Shown: positions 1 through 11,185, counted from the first letter of the stretch. The stretch is DNA of 64,000 bases from Isoetes taiwanensis (GCA_021234155.1 JAJEKV010000046.1:6825012-6889011); one strand, 5' to 3'. Made by a program: numbers and translations. Notes: generated by a model not told the origin, from the letters alone.

Positions 1-1
1 G

Positions 2-118
2 GAACGTTTGGATAGGGTGATTGCTCGCTTGAGGGGAAGAGATGAAGACGAAGACGAGGGCCGAGCTGATGATGATGATGAAGATAATGAAGAAGAGCTC
101 GCGACCGAGCAACAATGA
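2..118 (+). CDS. C-terminal tail of an unidentified acidic protein (partial)
   Basis: The window opens inside a reading frame that runs 38 codons to a TGA at 116-118. The peptide begins ERLDRVIARLRG and then becomes strongly acidic, with GRADDDDEDNEEEL near its end. Acidic low-complexity tails are common in plant transposases and nuclear proteins; the DUF7869-type transposase later in this window also ends in an acid and serine-rich tail. The N-terminal part lies outside the window, so I cannot assign a family. It faces the minus-strand pseudogene that follows. Confidence 0.5.
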   Translation, partial: ERLDRVIARLRGRDEDEDEGRADDDDEDNEEELATEQQ

Positions 119-553
119 GTCGTTGTATTTTGTTTTTCAATGTAATATCTTTCACAACTTTAATCAAAAGTAACCCTTTTTATTATTATCTTGTAAAGCT
201 TCACACGACGAAGCCACATAAATGCAAGCAATAGCGAACTCCTTTGTCGCGCCTTGCTATGATACAAATAAGATCACACGACACGAAGCTACAGTTAATG
301 CAAACAAGGTTGGAGGCAAGTACTTGGCGTCGTGTGAACATGCTACACATTACAAGTATACTTTACCGATTCTTTGTCTCTTAGATCTCCTTTGTTGCGA
401 TGCTAGTGGGGCCCTAGAATTTTGCCAAGCAACTTTCCGTTTTTCTCAAACATTATGCCAATGGTGTTTACGACTTACGGGTTGCTCCTTAAAGCGACCT
501 TCTTGTCGATTTAGCCATCGCCCTTCTATAAAACCACTCTGTCATCATCTGTC
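119..553. other. Intergenic stretch between two convergent genes
   Basis: AT-rich sequence after the stop of the first frame, with T-rich runs typical of a plant 3' region. I see no open frame with recognisable content. It may include the decayed 3' end of the minus-strand transposase-like gene. Confidence 0.4.
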
Positions 554-2646
554 TTAGAGGGTTGGTTCCCACATTTCCACCCCTCTTTGAGTGTTACGAT
601 GAAAGGTTATTTTAGCTTGTTTATGCGACTTCTCCATGCCTTGTGCACTCCATTAATCGCTAGGCTTCCATACTTCCTAAAAACCAAGGTGCATGAGCCC
701 AAAAGATGTGCAAGTAGTCGTGACTTCACTCTCTCCCCACGCGTCTATGAAAGCTTTAATAAATTTGTTATTCGCTTGCATGAACATTTCGCATCTTCTC
801 TTGTGAGGTCCATTCTCGAATGTATGGGAACAATTGAGACAATGCATCCCATGTTTTTTTTTTTCCTCAATGCCGAGCGAACGCCATCTCAGGCGGTCCT
901 GCTCCGCATCAACCAGCAATTTTCCAAATTCATAGACCTTTTCTCCCATCCGGTTTCCGCTTTGAGCCTCTCTATGATTCTTTATGAAGCGCCGAACTTT
1001 CCCCCTCCAATTCACACCTTACGAGGCACACTTGTTCTTCCTGCCCGTTTCTCATCGAGCTCTAATCTTACATTGCCACCATGCAAACCTGCTTCTGATA
1101 GAACATGTTCAACTCTACGAATTCCTTCCTCTCTTCTCTTCTTGTCTGAAATGTTCCACACGAATCTGCAGCTCAAAAATATCATCTTGTCGATGATTCT
1201 CACAAAGCCGTGCAAAGTGCAGATATGAACCCTCTCTAATGGAATGGGGAAAATGCCATGGAACTTGGGATCTTCTTCTCCTCTATTAGGAGCATTTGCT
1301 TGGTTAAGGGACAAGGTTGAAACAGTCTTCCCAGTACTTGACTTCCTTGCATGATTGCAGTACAGACAACTTTTGCATGTTCCTTGTCCTCCTCCACTTA
1401 TGTTGTACATTGCTTTCTCAGTTTTTAAATCAGACGCCAAGTGAAAAATTACTTTGTAAGATCCATAGTGATCTACTTGCAATTTTTCCCCTCCCTCGAA
1501 TCTAGATATTAGACTCGGGATGTCAGTTTGATTGAACACCCATTTCAATACCTCGTGGGTTTCTTTCTGAACTTTAAAGAGACCTAACCACCAGGTGTCA
1601 TCTTCAGATTGACATGAGAACCATTTTTCCGCACGCTTCTTCTCCTCGTCCGTCACCTCTACATCTTTTTTATTATTCTTGTTGCTCTTTGATTTAGCAT
1701 GTGCAATTGCATTCTCAATTGCTCTATTCATGATGACAACGGATACCCTCTCATACTTCTCAAACTTGGTCAGTTCCATTTCATCCAATTTTATGCAAAC
1801 TTCAATCTCACCATTAGTTTCTGCAACTGTTAAGTCATAATATTTGACAAGGAATTGTAAGAGAGTAACCAGGTCAACCCAAAGATTATTGCGTTCATTC
1901 ATTCCAACTATATCACAACAATCCTTGCCATTCTTATCTTTTATGGCTATGGCAGGACCAGCACATAATATGGCATACACCATCTTTGTCCTAGTAACCC
2001 TTGTATTCTCGACAATTTGTGGACGTGGAGCGAATACTTTTTTTGTGCCCATTCTTTTCAACGCTTTGTGGAATGGCTTGAATATAGAACGGTAACCAAG
2101 CCTACTGATGCCTACATCATCACAAACAGTCTGTACATCTGTCGCTTCTAACTTCTTGTAGATCTCCCCTAGTACCATTTCCAATACCATCTTCTTGAGA
2201 GGAGAGTTGTAGGGCTGACAAATCATGTCCACTATCTCCCTGTTCGTCGCTAGGTTCTTCACTACATAACCAAGATTGCTTCTAGTTTCCCCAGATCTTA
2301 ACTGGCCTTTGCTAGTGTTGTAAACGGACCTTGTGGCCGTGACCCTGCGTCTGAATGCACCTGATCCAAACTTCAGTTCCTCTATCGGTCGATAATGCTT
2401 CTTCCTTTCTCGCAAGCCAAGGGGTGTTTTCTTCAAATTCTTTAACCTACATTGAAGCCCAAAGTTTGCTCTTTCGAGCTCTTGGATCTTTTCTTGCAGC
2501 TGCCCTATCACCAATTTGGACTTGTCCACTTCGTATCTCAAAGAAGTTTCCCTTCCCAAGCCGTCATTCCTTTCCTTCATCACAGTGGAGTAATGAAGCG
2601 AGAGAAAAAAGAGCTGCTGGTTTAAGTTATAATTCTCTTGTGACAA
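554..2646 (-). pseudogene. Decayed transposase-like gene with an RNase H-like signature
   Basis: A 544-codon minus-strand frame (2646 to 1012) continues after a frameshift near 1012 into a second frame (to 677), then after another shift into a third that ends at 554. The N-terminus is coiled-coil-like (IGQLQEKIQELERANFGLQ). Later come EVCIKLDEMELTKFEKYERV, a CxxC pair in CKSCLYCNHA, and FPIPLERVHICTLHGFVRII. The third frame, read separately, holds QGMEKSHKQAK. From memory, this order resembles a widespread uncharacterised eukaryotic transposon-borne family with a D...D...QGxEK pattern, but I cannot name it. The open frame has a TTG, not an ATG, at its upstream end, and the true first exon may lie beyond 2646. 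At least two frameshifts make this copy inactive. Confidence 0.6.
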
Positions 2647-2963
2647 TCGAAGCGGCTCATCTCAAGGAGGCGTATTAGATTAGAATGCCTTCATCCTCTC
2701 TCAATCTCTCACAATATCCCAAGAGGCCGAGTTACCGTCACCACAAAATCAGAATAAACTTGAAAGCGTCGAAATGGCGGTTTCTTGCCACTCAACGGAT
2801 CCAATGGATATAAAGCGCCATCCGCCCGGATGTCGACACTTTTGAGCCCGCAAGGCGCAACATGTCGAGGTCTAAGTTCTTATTTTTTAGACCTCCTTTT
2901 TGCGATTGAAGGCTGGAGCATATTCACGAGTCGGTTGGATCCTTATCCACACATCATTTGGAG
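2647..2963. other. Intergenic sequence with no recognised feature
   Basis: A short region between the transposase-like pseudogene and the foldback element. A frame reading HSNLIRLLEMSRFDC crosses into it on the minus strand and could be a remnant of the upstream exon. Nothing else stands out. Confidence 0.35.
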
Positions 2964-3568
2964 CTTCCATATGGCGTGGATCGCGGCGGCGAAATGAATG
3001 TGTACAATTTGTATGCCCCAAACACAATTAAGCCGTTTGAGGCTCAGTCCGTACTAACCTCGTTTTTGAAATTTGCAACGTGCATATGGAAATCGAAAAG
3101 TCCATTCTCCTACAATCCATGCTTTTATACAAAAGCAAATTCAAAATTCGAATTGTAGGGGGGCGGGAAGCCTGTATTGGGATGAAGTAAAGATCCCGAT
3201 TACGAACTTTTAAGGCGCAATCTTGGCGCCTAAACGAAAAGTCTAATACAAAGCTTCAACCTACACATTCAAATTTTGAAATGTAGAACTCTAAATGAAA
3301 ATAGGGCAAGACAAGAATCGGTGATGCGCATGATTGGTATCTGACAAACCAAGAGACACCGTCATGAGTTGCCGGTATGCTATAATGCAAGTGGCTTTTT
3401 AGAAGCGCCACGTGTTGCGTCAATCTGTCTGACAACCAACAGAATTAAATACATATGGCGCCATAGATATCACGATTCCCCTTATTAGGGAGAATATTCC
3501 AAGCAAATCTGACGGGAAAAAAGGGGCGGAAATATGACGTGGAATGGCTGATAGAAGGCCATTTTACT
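2964..3568 (+). repeat. Left terminal inverted repeat of the foldback element
   Basis: It pairs with 4984-5562 in inverted orientation. Shared blocks include GATTGTAGGAGAATGGAC (seen here as its complement), the CATATGGCGCCAT-type block and TGGAATGGCTGATAG. Confidence 0.8.
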
Positions 3569-4656
3569 TCATAAAACATAATATAACTTGGAATGATAGA
3601 TATTTTATATGCAAATGGGAGACTATTGATGAGGGACTTGTGTTTAATTTTAATTTGACAACAAATAAGAAAGTGGATCACACGATGCGAATTTAGTGTG
3701 TTCCATTTTTGTTGCATATGTACTATTCGCTTGGTGTGATCCTTGAAAAATAATATGCTCTTTGAAAAGGGATAATGACTTAAGAGTGGTAACACATGTA
3801 CAGTAAAAAAAAAGTTAGGTATTCAAATGGAATTAGAAGCAAAAACTTTTTACATTCAAAATTTTTTATGGTCGTATGGCTTTACATCATTTTGTAAATT
3901 TAAATGTCCGGAGGCTTCAACTATTCACAACAAAAAAAGGAGGCTTTGCAAATCATATGGTAAGAAGTCGGAGGCAAGTTTGGAGGCTAAGAACAAGGAA
4001 AAAAAATAAGAGGTGCTCTGCCCCTAACAAATTTCATTCACCGCTTCACCATCGCAAAAAAAAAAAATAAGAAATAACCGTTAGTTGAATGCTTAAGAAA
4101 AGAAAGAAAACATGCATGTACCATGAACTAACGCCATGAGCTCCCCTCGAAGTCGGCCGGATTCGTCTTCAACTTCTTCATCTTCTTCATCATCTTCGGC
4201 TTCTTCTCGTCGGTGAACCACTCATTTTCTGAAGAATCTCCTATCCAGCCTTCAAGAACACACGTGATGAACTCGCTCCAAAATTTCCTCGATTCCTCAT
4301 TTCTCGATTCCTCGTCAAAGGAATCGGAGGAATCGAGGAATCAGAGGCATTCGGAGCAAGAACCGTGGGCAGCGGAGGGAGCTGGAGGGAACACCTCTTC
4401 CAGCCGTAATAGGGCCTCTTGGAGGACACCTCCCGGCTCTTCCGTAGCTGATCTCTTCATGGCGATGGACTAGAGAAATTGGGCGGAGGATTTAGCGAAG
4501 ATTGGGCGGAGATTGGGGGGAGAATGGGCGCCAATCTAGGCTGGAATAGATATAGGCTGGATTAGACGTGAAAATCGTAGGAATGATTCGTATTCCAGTC
4601 CTATCAACCATCATTACATGCCATTATGTGCATATCTCGAAATTTGAGCCATATCT

Positions 4657-4764
4657 TATCTTCCTTTTTTAACCTTATACCTAAATATCCAATATCTTCC
4701 TTTTTTAACCTTATTCCTAAATATCCAATATCTTCCTTTTTTAACCTTATTCCTAAACCTATAT
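4657..4764. repeat. Three 36-bp direct repeats inside the foldback element
   Basis: Three adjacent units each start TATCTTCCTTTTTTAACC and continue TTATNCCTAAA. The first two copies differ at a single base; the third diverges at its end. No coding role is apparent. Confidence 0.85.
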
Positions 4765-4983
4765 GATTTGAGTTTAACCTGAAAATGAACACCGATATAA
4801 TTCGAATTTAACATACTATTTAATACCACGATGCTACGTCACACTATGTCCAATTGAATCGAGAGAAGTGGACAAATTTAAGAGGAAAAAACCACCACAA
4901 AATAGTGTGGGCACTTTAATAGCTTGGAGGAATGATATTCAGGTGTCCTCTACTTATGTTGCATTAGGACGGATTTGGGGTCT

Positions 4984-5562
4984 GAAAATGGCCTCCTATC
5001 AGCCATTCCACGTCATATTTCCGCTCCCTTTTTCCCATGCCACCTAGGATACCAAACTCTCATAATTACAGATTTGCTTGGAATATTCTTCCGGAATAAG
5101 GGGGATTGCACATTCATGGCGCCATATGTATTTAATTCTGTTGGTTGTCAGACGGACTGATGCAACACGTGGCGCTTCTAAAATGCCACTTGCATTATAG
5201 CATACCGGCAACTCATGACGGTGTCTCTTGGTAAGCGTGCGCGTCACCGCCTTCTACATTTCAAAATTTGAATGTGTAGGTTGAAGCTTTGTATCGGATC
5301 GGACTTTCATTTCGAGGCCGCGCTTTAACCGATCTTCACTTCATCCTAATACGGGCTTCCGCCCCTACAATTCGAAATTTGAATTTGCTTAATGTATAAA
5401 AGCATGGATTGTAGGAGAATGGACTTTTCGATTTCCATATGCACGTTGCAAATTTCAAAAACGGTTGAAACGGACGTTCGCTCACACGAAGCTTAATTGT
5501 GTTGGGGCATAAAAATACCACACCTTGATTTAAGCGCCGTCGCGATCTACACAGTATGGAAG
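4984..5562 (-). repeat. Right terminal inverted repeat of the foldback element
   Basis: It is the inverted partner of 2964-3568. It carries a block absent from the left arm (around ACCAAACTCTCATAATTAC), so the arms have diverged by indels as well as substitutions. Confidence 0.8.
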
Positions 5563-5608
5563 TTGCTTGTTGTCAAATTAAACTTAAACACAAGTGAGGT
5601 CGGCACTT

Positions 5609-6109
5609 ACGTGGTTTTCTCGAGGAGGGTTTGGAGTGTGCCTCCGCCTCTAGGCCGGATCTGTTCTCGCCCGAGAACTGTTCGAGTTTCCGGGCTTTCC
5701 AAACATTGCCCAGTGCTGAGTCCACCTTCTTCTGGTAATCTAGGGCCTTAGTGTCCTTCTGCCTGCCGTTTCTATGGTCCGGCGCCTGCTCGGCCTCTTT
5801 TTCGGACTCAGAGTCCGAGGTTGAGCTTGATTCGGAGGTCTCTGTGCTAGGGGACCTCCTTCTCTTACTTCTTTTCTTGTCTTTCCCCGACTTTCGGGGT
5901 GTCGTTTGTGGCCCTGATGATGCTTGGGCTGCTAGTAGGGCCTTTATCTGGTCCAGGTCTGTTCGCATCTGCGACAACTCTTCTTCTGGTGTCATGGGGC
6001 CATATCCCTCGAAGAGGTTCCTTTGAAGGGGTTGCCTGTCAGGAGTTTCTTCATCTCTGTTGGGCCTCCTGTTTTGCTCGACTGTTCGTTGTTCCCTTTC
6101 TGCATACAC
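5609..6109 (-). CDS. Unrecognised Ser/Arg-rich frame, possibly an exon
   Basis: A minus-strand frame with a helical segment (EEELSQMRTDLDQIKALLA), a basic run (KSGKDKKRSKRRRSPS) and then an acidic-serine run. It ends at a good donor, CCAC/GTAAGT. A matching acceptor-like GTATGCAG lies at its upstream edge, so it could be an internal exon. Retroelement Gag proteins and splicing proteins share this composition, but I see no zinc knuckle and cannot assign a family. It follows the frameshifted frames of the same strand in transcription order. Confidence 0.4.
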
Positions 6110-6244
6110 AATTGGTCATGGTTGTACGGTTAGTTTTGTTTGTTCCGTTGCATTATATGTGTTGTTGGTATAGTTGCGGAACAAAGTATATCAACAAAAC
6201 ATTTTAAAAATGCAAAAGAAGTTATATTTATATTATATAATATG

Positions 6245-6250
6245 TTTATT
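6245..6250 (-). terminator. Possible polyadenylation signal
   Basis: AATAAA on the minus strand, about 30 bp after the TAG/TGA end of the frame that stops at 6281. The AT-rich tract downstream fits a plant 3' end. It supports a transcript boundary between this frame and the Ser/Arg-rich frame. Confidence 0.4.
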
Positions 6251-6280
6251 ACAAAAGACTTCCGGTATCAAGATTTCTAA

Positions 6281-7162
6281 CTATTCTTGATAACGCCGGT
6301 AGGATGGATTATCCTCTAGGAACTTCTTCACTTGGGCTGTTCCCACTGAATGACCCAAGTTCCTAAGGACGTTGACTGAAGATCCACCCTGCAAAGCTCT
6401 CGCCAAGTCTTCGACTCTGCGGTCGGAGGTATAAGCTGCGGTCACCGCCAGTCTTCCCTGCCGCCTGTAGGGTATGGCGAAGTCGAAAACATCGAGTGCT
6501 ACGGCTCTCTTCACGAGGATGGCATACTCGGTATTGAGGGGTAGCCGAGCATGCCGGCCAAATCCTGAGAGCGCAATTAGCATCGACACTCCTTCCTCGC
6601 CCCTGGGAGTGAATTTGCGGTGAATTACCGCTATTCTTCCGTCCATCAGCAGGGGAAGGTAATACCGCGAACACTGTCATTGCGTGGCGGGTCCTCGGCA
6701 CTTTCGGTATCCAGCTCACGTAATGCACTTTGCAAAATCATCAACCTCCCAGTGGTGAGCTCCCACGTAGTCCACGGATTTCAAGGCTGAAGCTCTCCTG
6801 AGATCGAACTCGCCTCTTCTCTCCCGGGGAGGTGTTGCCGAAGAGCTTGCCGTTAAGATGTTTGATGTCGCGTGGCGAATCCCCATCTGTTCCTGTAGAG
6901 CAAGGAACTCTTCCTCTGTCGTGTAGTTGTTCCAGCGGCACGGTGCGCCTCCATAATCGCACTTTGATCTCTTCTTTGTGAGGCTTGATATCGGAGGTCG
7001 ACTCCCCGTGTAAGTGTCGGCTTCCCTTACTTGGAGTGGGAAGTCGAGGTTCCTGGACGATGAAGTCGCCCGTGATCCGTTCTTCTGAGTTGGTGCAAGT
7101 AACTCTTGGTCGATATTCCCTTCCCCGCACTCAGGAGGTTTTGGATGTAAACTTAGGAGCAA
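6281..7162 (-). pseudogene. Unrecognised protein, frameshifted (second frame of the cluster)
   Basis: Three minus-strand frames read as one protein if small shifts are allowed near 6730 and 6650. The N-terminal part is hydrophilic. Then come LKSVDYVGAHHWEVDDFAK, a middle piece ending VRGITFP, and a well-ordered C-terminus, LLMDGRIAVIHRKF through AQVKKFLEDNPSYRRYQE. The C-terminal 120 residues look like a folded domain with several beta-like segments. I do not recognise the family. Frameshifts suggest it is inactive, although mis-assembly cannot be excluded. Confidence 0.4.
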
Positions 7163-7204
7163 AAATTCTTCGCGCCGACAATGATGGGGCTAGGCTTGTA
7201 ATGC

Positions 7205-7836
7205 CTAGCCCAAGGGGTGGCTTAAGTCTAAGAGCTTGCCGGCTTCTTTCAAGTCTTGCCACTCTTGTTTACTTTGTCGCGGCTCTTCCACGGGGTCGAG
7301 TTCGACGTAGTCTTCCTCCTCTTCTGATTTCTCTTCTTCTGAATCTTCTTCTTTTCCTTCCTGCTCCTGTTCGTATTGCGTAAGGAGCCGTTGTTCTGCT
7401 GCTATGGCTAATGGGTCTACGTCCATGGGGGGAATGGAGGTTTCTCCCACAGTGTTTTCGGCACGATGGGTAAGAAAAATTGCCAAGGCAGTGTTGAAAG
7501 AGAAGTATTTGGTCCTATTGACAGTTAGGACCATTGGCTCGGCGTCTAGCCGCGCCTTTGTTTGTGAGGTACTTGGCAATGTTTGGAACATCGCCTAAAA
7601 AGTCGCTTGGGGATTGCCTAGGAACAAAGTAACCTACGCAAGGTGGAAGCTGCACTAGAGATGGCTCTACCCTAGCTTGGAATTCAGACAGGACTCTGCT
7701 GTAAGCTGGGGTTGCGTGCAAAGTTGCTTGGACATCTACCAACTTCCGGAAGACATGGAAAATTGCATCGATGTCGGCCCGGCAAAGATGAGCTACCGGT
7801 CTTTGTACCATCCTTTTGAATCAGAGAGGTTGCCAT
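7205..7836 (-). pseudogene. Unrecognised protein with an acidic C-terminus (first frame of the cluster)
   Basis: The likely start is ATG at 7836 (MATSLIQKDG). A shift soon after enters a frame with HLCRADIDAIFHVFRKLVDV and LGDVPNIAKYLTNKG, and a second shift near 7550 leads to EPMVLTVNRTKYFSFNTALA and a long Glu-rich stretch. It ends DLSHPLG followed by a stop. The start lies about 120 bp downstream of a consensus TATA box, so this was a genuine transcription unit. The family is unknown to me. The regular order of three hydrophilic proteins behind one promoter suggests a retroelement or other mobile genome. Confidence 0.4.
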
Positions 7837-7950
7837 GAGTTCAATGCGGAAGAGAGTAGCAAATGGTTGCAAGAACGCCTCAGGGAGCTGGAAAATCGGC
7901 TAAGATGGCAGGAGCAAACTTGTAGGGTGCTGTGTGTGAAATGAGGGACC

Positions 7951-7958
7951 TATTTATA
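7951..7958 (-). promoter_or_regulatory. TATA box for the minus-strand gene cluster
   Basis: TATAAATA on the minus strand (in CTATAAATAGG) is a textbook plant TATA box. It sits about 115 bp upstream of the MATSLIQ start, leaving room for a leader of 80-90 nt. Confidence 0.6.
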
Positions 7959-8261
7959 GAAAAGGGAAAAACCCTAATTTTTGGGTGACTTGGAAAATTC
8001 CTGGGGTTGGGCAACTCTAGTCTATACTGAGGTCAAAATGGGAATTTGAAGACTAGTTCAAGTGTTTGAACGTGGCTGGATTACCTAAAGATTGCTATAC
8101 AACAGGTTGGGAATCATTCGGGCAAGTTCTGGTGAAGAAATGGTAGGAGGTTCACGGCCATGCGCCTTGCTCAAAAACTAAAGTTTAGTTTCTTGACCAG
8201 GCGCGAGCTGTGAGACATCAGTCTCATTTTGATCAAAACATGTCCAATTTGGATAAACTAA
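7959..8261. other. Upstream region of the gene cluster
   Basis: Sequence between the TATA box and the LINE fragment. No reading frame or repeat is recognised here. Confidence 0.35.
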
Positions 8262-8384
8262 GGTTGTGAATGCTCCCATGTCTCCATGAGGAAGATGAGA
8301 TCCATACCGGCTGCCACGGAGTTCAGACTGTCCCCCTTCTGCCAAGGGAAGCCTCGACAATTCCATGAGACCACCCGGAGGCAC
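8262..8384 (-). pseudogene. Start of LINE ORF2 (apurinic endonuclease domain), truncated
   Basis: The frame reads VVSWNCRGFPW, then DLIFLMETWEH. WNCRG and ETW are the first two conserved blocks of the LINE AP-endonuclease that nicks target DNA. The remaining domain is missing. Confidence 0.75.
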
Positions 8385-8389
8385 AATTC

Positions 8390-10025
8390 CTATTTGTCAC
8401 AGGGATGGTATGCATGTACCGAAGTCAGCGGGGAGGACGGGAAGCAGAGGTCGAGGGAGAAGTAGATGGAGCGAGGCAAAGATGTGGTCGAGAGGGCGTG
8501 GGTCGCGAGGGGAGCGGGGGAGTAGGAGCAGTGAGAAGGGGGCCGCCGGTAGTAGAAGCGCAGCGTGGCCGCTGCGTACCGTGGGTGGGGCCGCGGGTCG
8601 GCGCAGCAGTAGCGTGTCGTTGAAAATGTGCATCCCGGCCAACCAATCCCCGCGGCACCCCCTCGCTGGCGTAATGCCTCGGACCGACAAGCCCCGTCAA
8701 GGCCTCCCGCTGCACGCGTGTGAGGTCCCGGCCCACGCATGTGGATGTCCCTTCAACATCGGCCCCCCGCGCAATATGGCATCACGCACTGCGGCCCGCA
8801 ACCGCGGAATATGACAATGCGTCACGCCCGCGGCGGCGAGCCCTATGCCGCCGCCGAGAAATGTGAATGCTCCCGGAATGTCATCCCATCGGAATGTGTG
8901 TTCGATGTGGTGGGCGCAGACTCTCCCCGGGTTTGCTCGCATGCCTCGAACTACCGGGGACAGGGCTCTCCGGGCCAAGGGCCTCGAGTTCCGCCGCCAA
9001 GGGTCCAAGGTGGGCTAAGGCCGGGTCCCGTGGCCGGGGGTGGTGGTGGTGGCCGGGATGGCGGGAGGACTGGAGTGTGGCCGGGATGGCGGAGTGGCTG
9101 GAGAGCTGGGCAAGAAGCGGGGGGCGCACGCACGGGGAGGGCGCGGGCGATAGCGGCCCGAGCCGCTCGCCCGGGCGGAAGCCGGAGGACAGCTCTTGCA
9201 GAGCTCGCCGGGCCGCTTGGCCATCTCCCGCCCGCGACCGCCGCAGCCTGACTATGAACCTCGGAGGGGAGACCCCGGCTCGACCGGTGGACGGCGCTGT
9301 TCGCAACCCCCGGAGCTCCGTGCTCGAGTAGCGAGCGAGCTGCTCGAGCCCCAAAGACACGGGCGCCGAGGGCCGCTTAACGTTCGGGATCTTACCAAGA
9401 TCCCCGCGGTTCCGGCCGTTCGCAAGAGCAGCTCGCGGTCCCCGTGCTATGGTGGTGGTCGCCTCTACCTCGGACTGAAGCCGGAGATGTCGCGGATCAT
9501 CGCCTTCCCGTGATTATGCCCTCTCCCGCGGTCGTCATGGTGTCTAGAGTGATGAACACAGTAGCCAGGGCGGGCCCGCATGTCGCACACCTTCCCTGCC
9601 CGCCTCGCTTTGCTGCCGCTGGTGTGCAAGGCCAAGGCCATCTTCCACATGCAGCGGCGGGTCTCCAAGCTTTGTGATACGGTTCTTTCGACCCCATTTG
9701 CCTTTTGAGCACATGGGATGCCGAGGACTCCATCTCCACCGCCATGCCAAAGGCGGGAATCGTTAGCCTCAACACGAAAGCAATCGTTAGCCTCCATTCC
9801 CGCTTTGACGTGGCTCCAATTCTCTGCCGAGGCAGGAGTTCCTATGTGGTCTGAGCAATTAATCCCTTCCGGCCGGGCTGGCCTCGCTGAGGGGGCCTTA
9901 GCCTTAGCCCGAGCCTCCTTCTTCATGGAGGATGACTCTCCCCTGTCCATGATGGCTGATCGGGACCGTTTGTGCGGCGGGCCCTCGCCTTGGGTTTCCC
10001 AGGCCGGCCCATCTTCTGTGGCCAT
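8390..10025 (-). pseudogene. LINE ORF1 (RNA-binding chaperone-like protein), decayed
   Basis: It starts MATEDGPAWETQGEGPPHKR and contains GESSSMKKEARAKAKAP, shared with copy B. A later frame has SPVVRGMRANPG and DAILRGGPMLKGHPHAW, which match the RRM-like block of L1-type ORF1 proteins (NLVVRGMPE in copy B). ORF1 proteins coat LINE RNA and assist target-primed reverse transcription. At least three frameshifts separate these blocks. Confidence 0.65.
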
Positions 10026-10377
10026 GAGGTGGCACCATTAATAATTTTTAAACTTTCAATCATATAGACCAATGATGGTCTGTAACTGGACTGCAGATAG
10101 TAGTCTATCTTGATTTTTTATAGTAAAAGCTTTTCATATTTTTCCTTGATTCTTTTTGCATTGGTTTCTTGACATGAGATATTTTGAGGATGTGATTTTG
10201 TAAAGTCACACCTGAGGGCACAAATCTAGAACAAACATGGAAGATATAATATAATTGATGCTATCTATTCTAGTACAATCCTTAAGATAATGAACAACAA
10301 ATATTTTTTCTGAACAAAGTGGTCCAAGAGCTATTCGTGTCCCAAAACTCAACTTGAAATGGACTAACATAAGGATA
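10026..10377. repeat. Diverged repeat segment, second copy beyond E1
   Basis: This segment resembles the sequence from about 16,460 to 16,800 on the far side of E1. Shared blocks include CATTA-TCAATTTTT, TTTTTGCATTGGTTTC and GTGATTTT. The two are too different to be a recent target duplication. I see no gene. Confidence 0.35.
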
Positions 10378-10413
10378 TTCCTAGGATGGGTCCTATGATA
10401 CAACTAGTTGGCC
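10378..10413 (+). repeat. Terminal repeat A1 of E1
   Basis: Begins TTCCTAGGATGGGTCC and ends ACTAGTTGGCC; repeated identically at 11,554-11,589. Confidence 0.85.
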
Positions 10414-10954
10414 TGTGAAGTGGTGTTCTCATTGAGCCCTTTGAAATACTGAGTACAAATTGGTTCCCCGTACTAGGAGGTGAAGTTTTGAAAAAATATG
10501 CTCCGAAACTAGACAATCATCGAGAGCATGATGACAAATAAAGAATACAATATAAACAGACGAATCATCTGCCATGTAAGCTAAGCAAGAATGAGACGAC
10601 TGACGACAACTTCTCATCGGGATGAAAAACCCCGCCCTTTTGGGTTTTCGAGGAAAACCCTAATGAGAAACAGTCGCCAATGCTCTCAAGAAAAGTCTGC
10701 GACACCCGAATCAGAATGGAGATAACTTGACATATGTCATGTGAAGACGAAGGGGGATGCTCCACCGCGAACATACGCCAGCCGAGAATTCTCCGATAAA
10801 CAGGATGGCGAGGCGCCTCAAGGATGAAGCACGACCCCTCGCACGGTGATAATCGAGATACTCCAAGAGTAACCTGCAGACTGTAAAAGAAAATGACATG
10901 CCAGGGAGTTAAGTGCCCTGCGCATTAGTACAATATAGTATCAAACCAATAATA

Positions 10955-11185
10955 ATGCTCGGAGGCTCCAGGGCCACGCCGAGAAAGAAACAACAGCCGA
11001 CCAATCGGGGAACCCTCCACGAAATGAACATCGTGGGAAAACCATCCGACTAGTGCTGCCCCGGAGGCTACATCGCCACGCCGAGAGAAAAAGAAAAGAA
11101 ATTATGACTCGGGGGCTTCAGTGCCATGCTGAGAAAGAATGAAATAATAAGTAAACCTCGAAAGCAACAGTGCCACGCCGAGACA
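10955..11185 (+). repeat. Irregular array of short hairpin motifs in E1
   Basis: Four copies of a ~28-bp motif of the form CTCGGAGGCT-CAG-GCCACGCCGAG, spaced 40-100 bp apart. CTCGG and CCGAG pair to form a short stem. E2 carries six such motifs in the equivalent place. Confidence 0.7.

Larger units (their letters stand above)
2964..5562. mobile_element. Non-autonomous foldback (long-TIR) DNA transposon
   Basis: Both ends begin with CTTCCATA in inverted orientation. They carry arms of about 600 bp that match each other with scattered mismatches and small gaps, including GATCGCGRCGGCG, TATGCCCCAA and TGCTATAATGCAAGTGG. The 1.4 kb core holds three 36-bp direct repeats and no protein I recognise. 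Very long TIRs with a small unrelated core are typical of foldback or Mutator-like non-autonomous elements. I found no convincing target duplication, perhaps because the outer edge is fuzzy. The element may have landed in an intron of the minus-strand gene to its right, whose last frame ends at a splice-donor-like CCAC/GTAAGT. Confidence 0.75.
8262..10025 (-). mobile_element. LINE retrotransposon copy C, 5' fragment
   Basis: A GC-rich segment matching 54.56-56.30 kb in the same orientation over its whole length. It covers ORF1 and the first ~40 codons of ORF2 on the minus strand. The match to copy B ends exactly at the ORF1 start codon (ATG at 10025), where copy B continues into its 103-bp 5' units. 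The 3' side is truncated in the endonuclease domain near 8262. Several indels break the frames. Confidence 0.8.

Noticed and set aside
587-1228. A 213-codon plus-strand frame
   Set aside because: It is antisense to the transposase-like pseudogene, which has the recognisable motifs.
8365-9331. Gly/Arg-rich plus-strand frames in the GC-rich 8.4-9.3 kb region
   Set aside because: They are antisense to LINE ORF1, and equivalent frames recur at 54.7-55.5 kb for the same reason.
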